Origin: Candidatus Scatomorpha stercorigallinarum
Lineage (GTDB): Bacteria; Bacillota_A; Clostridia; Oscillospirales; Oscillospiraceae
Assembly: GCA_018713375.1 (NCBI GenBank)
Contig: DVOV01000192.1
Span: 1 to 6,862 of the forward strand
Direction of reading: 5' to 3'
DNA length: 6,862 nt
How positions within the stretch are numbered: the stretch's first letter is position 1; every line of letters starts with the position of its first letter. This document shows, piece after piece, positions 6,643 through 6,862 of the stretch. The position numbers and the translations under genes were made by a program. The notes below the pieces were generated by a model. The model had not been told where the DNA came from. It made no database searches and worked only from the letters and a program-made list of their open reading frames with translations.

Positions 6643-6862
6643 AAAAAGAAAGCTGTTTCCATCGCGCTCGTGCTCGCCCTTGCGCTCACGCTCTGCCTCT
6701 TCTCCGGCTGCGGGAGCGACAAGGTCACGCTCAACGTCTACAACTGGGGCATCAACATCGCCGACGGCACGGACGACTACATCGACGTCGTCGCGCTGTT
6801 CGAGGAAACCTATCCCGACATCGACGTCAACTACACCACCTATGAGGACAACGAGAGCCTCT
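6640..6862 (+). CDS. potD: Polyamine-type ABC transporter substrate-binding lipoprotein PotD, N-terminal part
   Basis: Seventy-four codons are visible before the window ends. The first codon is TTG (6640-6642), with AAAGGGG (6625-6631) 8 nt upstream; no in-frame ATG or GTG fits. The product starts with a basic KKK, a hydrophobic stretch (5-21) and a lipobox FSGC with C24 as the lipidated cysteine, so the mature receptor is anchored to the outer face of the membrane. The mature part VTLNVYNWG (29-37), then LFEETYPDIDVNYTTYEDNESL, is the usual beginning of PotD/PotF-type receptors. Compared with E. coli PotD, the segment that reads NWTEY there is NWGIN here, so two residues of the remembered polyamine pocket differ. 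Position after potABC supports its role as the dedicated receptor; the exact ligand (spermidine, putrescine or other) is not decided by this fragment. Confidence 0.93.
   Translation, partial: MKKKAVSIALVLALALTLCLFSGCGSDKVTLNVYNWGINIADGTDDYIDVVALFEETYPDIDVNYTTYEDNESL

Overview
The window comes from a high-GC (roughly two thirds G+C by eye) Gram-positive bacterium, most likely a gut-type member of the Clostridia (Oscillospiraceae or a relative). The evidence is the Firmicute-style GroEL tail ending in GDMGGMY, strong AGGAGG-type ribosome binding sites, an S-layer-homology (SLH) protein, a lipoprotein polyamine receptor, and consensus TTGACA promoters with 17-bp spacers. The genus is an inference. 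All genes run on the + strand and none looks frameshifted. groEL is cut by the left edge and potD by the right edge.

Layout. (1) 1-633 is the 3' part of groEL, closed by a textbook terminator at 666-696. (2) A promoter at 742-770 drives a two-gene unit: a small four-helix membrane protein (799-1248) and an overlapping 65-residue XRE-type DNA-binding protein (1245-1442). After 66 bp comes a secreted cadherin-like/SLH protein (1509-2429), possibly on the same transcript, ended by a strong terminator at 2447-2476. (3) A promoter at 2481-2509 sits so close to the RluA-family pseudouridine synthase gene (2519-3487) that its mRNA should be leaderless or nearly so. (4) Directly after that stop codon a strong promoter (3488-3516) opens a transcript with a leader of about 340 nt full of long imperfect palindromes. 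The leader precedes potA-potB-potC-potD (3863 to the right edge), a spermidine/putrescine-type ABC importer: ATPase, two permeases and a lipid-anchored receptor, with overlapping or closely spaced genes.

How the genes relate. The pot genes form one transporter: PotD captures substrate outside the membrane, PotB/PotC form the channel, and PotA hydrolyses ATP. The XRE/membrane-protein pair is a common two-gene arrangement in Firmicutes with no assigned function here; a small inverted repeat in its own promoter suggests autoregulation. The other neighbours (chaperonin, SLH protein, rRNA/tRNA modification enzyme) have no obvious joint function.

Most of the window is ordinary housekeeping DNA. 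The parts most worth a second look are the structured potA leader (3517-3862), including a 77-nt near-palindrome at its 5' end, and the apparently leaderless pseudouridine synthase gene. I do not see a clear novel defence, mobile or biosynthetic system, and I see no tRNA, rRNA, CRISPR or insertion sequence.
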